A stretch of 22,370 nt of DNA, from the NCBI GenBank assembly GCA_964651515.1, contig CAZYYB010000051.1, forward strand, positions 1 through 22,370. The letters are read 5' to 3'. The translations under genes and the position numbers were made by a program. Below are positions 22,048 to 22,370 of this stretch, in pieces (the stretch's first letter is position 1; each line of letters starts with the position of its first letter). Source of the DNA: BOG-1184 sp964651515 (GTDB lineage: Bacteria > Fibrobacterota > Chitinivibrionia > Chitinivibrionales > Chitinispirillaceae). Under the pieces are notes generated by a model. It made no database searches. It saw only the letters and a list, made by a program, of their open reading frames with translations, and was not told the origin of the DNA.

Positions 22048-22370
22048 CCGATATTCACTACTCCTACGAGCGCGCCATCGAGGCGCTCTGCGGGCTCTCG
22101 CTTACCATCCCACGAGGCGAACGCACCGCCGTGATCGGCGCCAACGGCAGCGGCAAGTCGACGCTGCTCGCCCTGCTCGACGGGCTCCTGTTCCCCCACA
22201 CCGGCACGATGAGCTTCGACGGTCGCCCGATCACGCCCGAGGCCATGCGCGAGGCCGCGTTCCAGCGCGACTTCCGCCGGCGCGTCGGCTACGTGTTTCA
22301 GAACCCGGACGTCCAGCTCTTCTGCCCCACGGTGCGGGAGGATATCCTCTTCGGACCGCTGCAGCTCGGG
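22023..22370 (+). CDS. cbiO: ECF transporter ATP-binding protein CbiO/NikO (partial, runs off the window)
   Basis: First 116 residues of the ATPase that drives the transporter. Walker A is GANGSGKST (about residues 38-46) and the Q-loop region VGYVFQNPDVQLFCPTVREDI (about 90-110) is typical of the A-component. The signature and Walker B motifs lie beyond the window. The ATG at 22023 overlaps the cbiQ end by 25 bases, so the two are coupled. No stop before base 22370. Confidence 0.93.
   Translation, partial: MVQPLFSLTDIHYSYERAIEALCGLSLTIPRGERTAVIGANGSGKSTLLALLDGLLFPHTGTMSFDGRPITPEAMREAAFQRDFRRRVGYVFQNPDVQLFCPTVREDILFGPLQLG

Overview
This 22.4 kb stretch is GC-rich, densely coded chromosomal DNA from a Gram-negative bacterium. 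A TonB-dependent receptor, a predicted outer-membrane barrel protein and several signal peptides show the outer membrane. A single-chain pyruvate:ferredoxin oxidoreductase points to an anaerobic or facultative life. No rRNA, tRNA, CRISPR array, transposase or phage gene was seen, so the lineage is left open; a deep-branching anaerobic phylum would fit, but that is a guess.

Layout. At 1-3664 (minus) lies nifJ, with a 33-bp tandem repeat just past its 3' end. It is followed upstream by a Kef-type cation/proton antiporter (3750-5477, minus) and a small double-HTH DNA-binding protein with a good terminator (5622-5927, minus). At 6190-8099 (minus) a divergent polysaccharide deacetylase is followed by pdxJ. 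The opposite strand carries miaA (8162-9094), then a 420-bp gap holding what looks like an independent small RNA gene with promoter, hairpins and terminator. Next come an unrecognised low-complexity protein with ENRYGQ heptads (9515-9994) and an unrecognised barrel/coiled-coil/HEAT protein behind a near-consensus promoter (10222-11547).

From 11.5 to 13.9 kb there are a palindromic repeat, interlocked inverted repeats, a small membrane protein with a textbook terminator, a probably frameshifted small gene, nikR, and a convergent DUF1573 lipid/envelope-type secreted protein. From 14.1 to 17.6 kb a Fur-family repressor, preceded by an almost perfect Fur box, overlaps pntA by four bases and is followed by pntB. 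This puts the proton-translocating transhydrogenase in a metal-controlled operon.

From 17.6 kb to the end of the window is a metal uptake locus: a TonB-dependent receptor and a cbiM/nikM, PDGLE-type small subunit, cbiQ, cbiO group encoding an ECF-type Ni/Co transporter. An AT-rich region in front of the receptor carries three copies of a GTGGCACAA-like half-site, a plausible operator. With nikR about 5 kb away and no sign of a cobalamin riboswitch, nickel is the more likely substrate: receptor across the outer membrane, CbiM/PDGLE/CbiQ/CbiO across the inner membrane, NikR sensing.

The observations most worth following are the candidate small RNA at about 9162-9386 with an internally duplicated module, the Fur-pntAB coupling, the three-half-site operator, and the two unrecognised proteins at 9515-9994 and 10222-11547.
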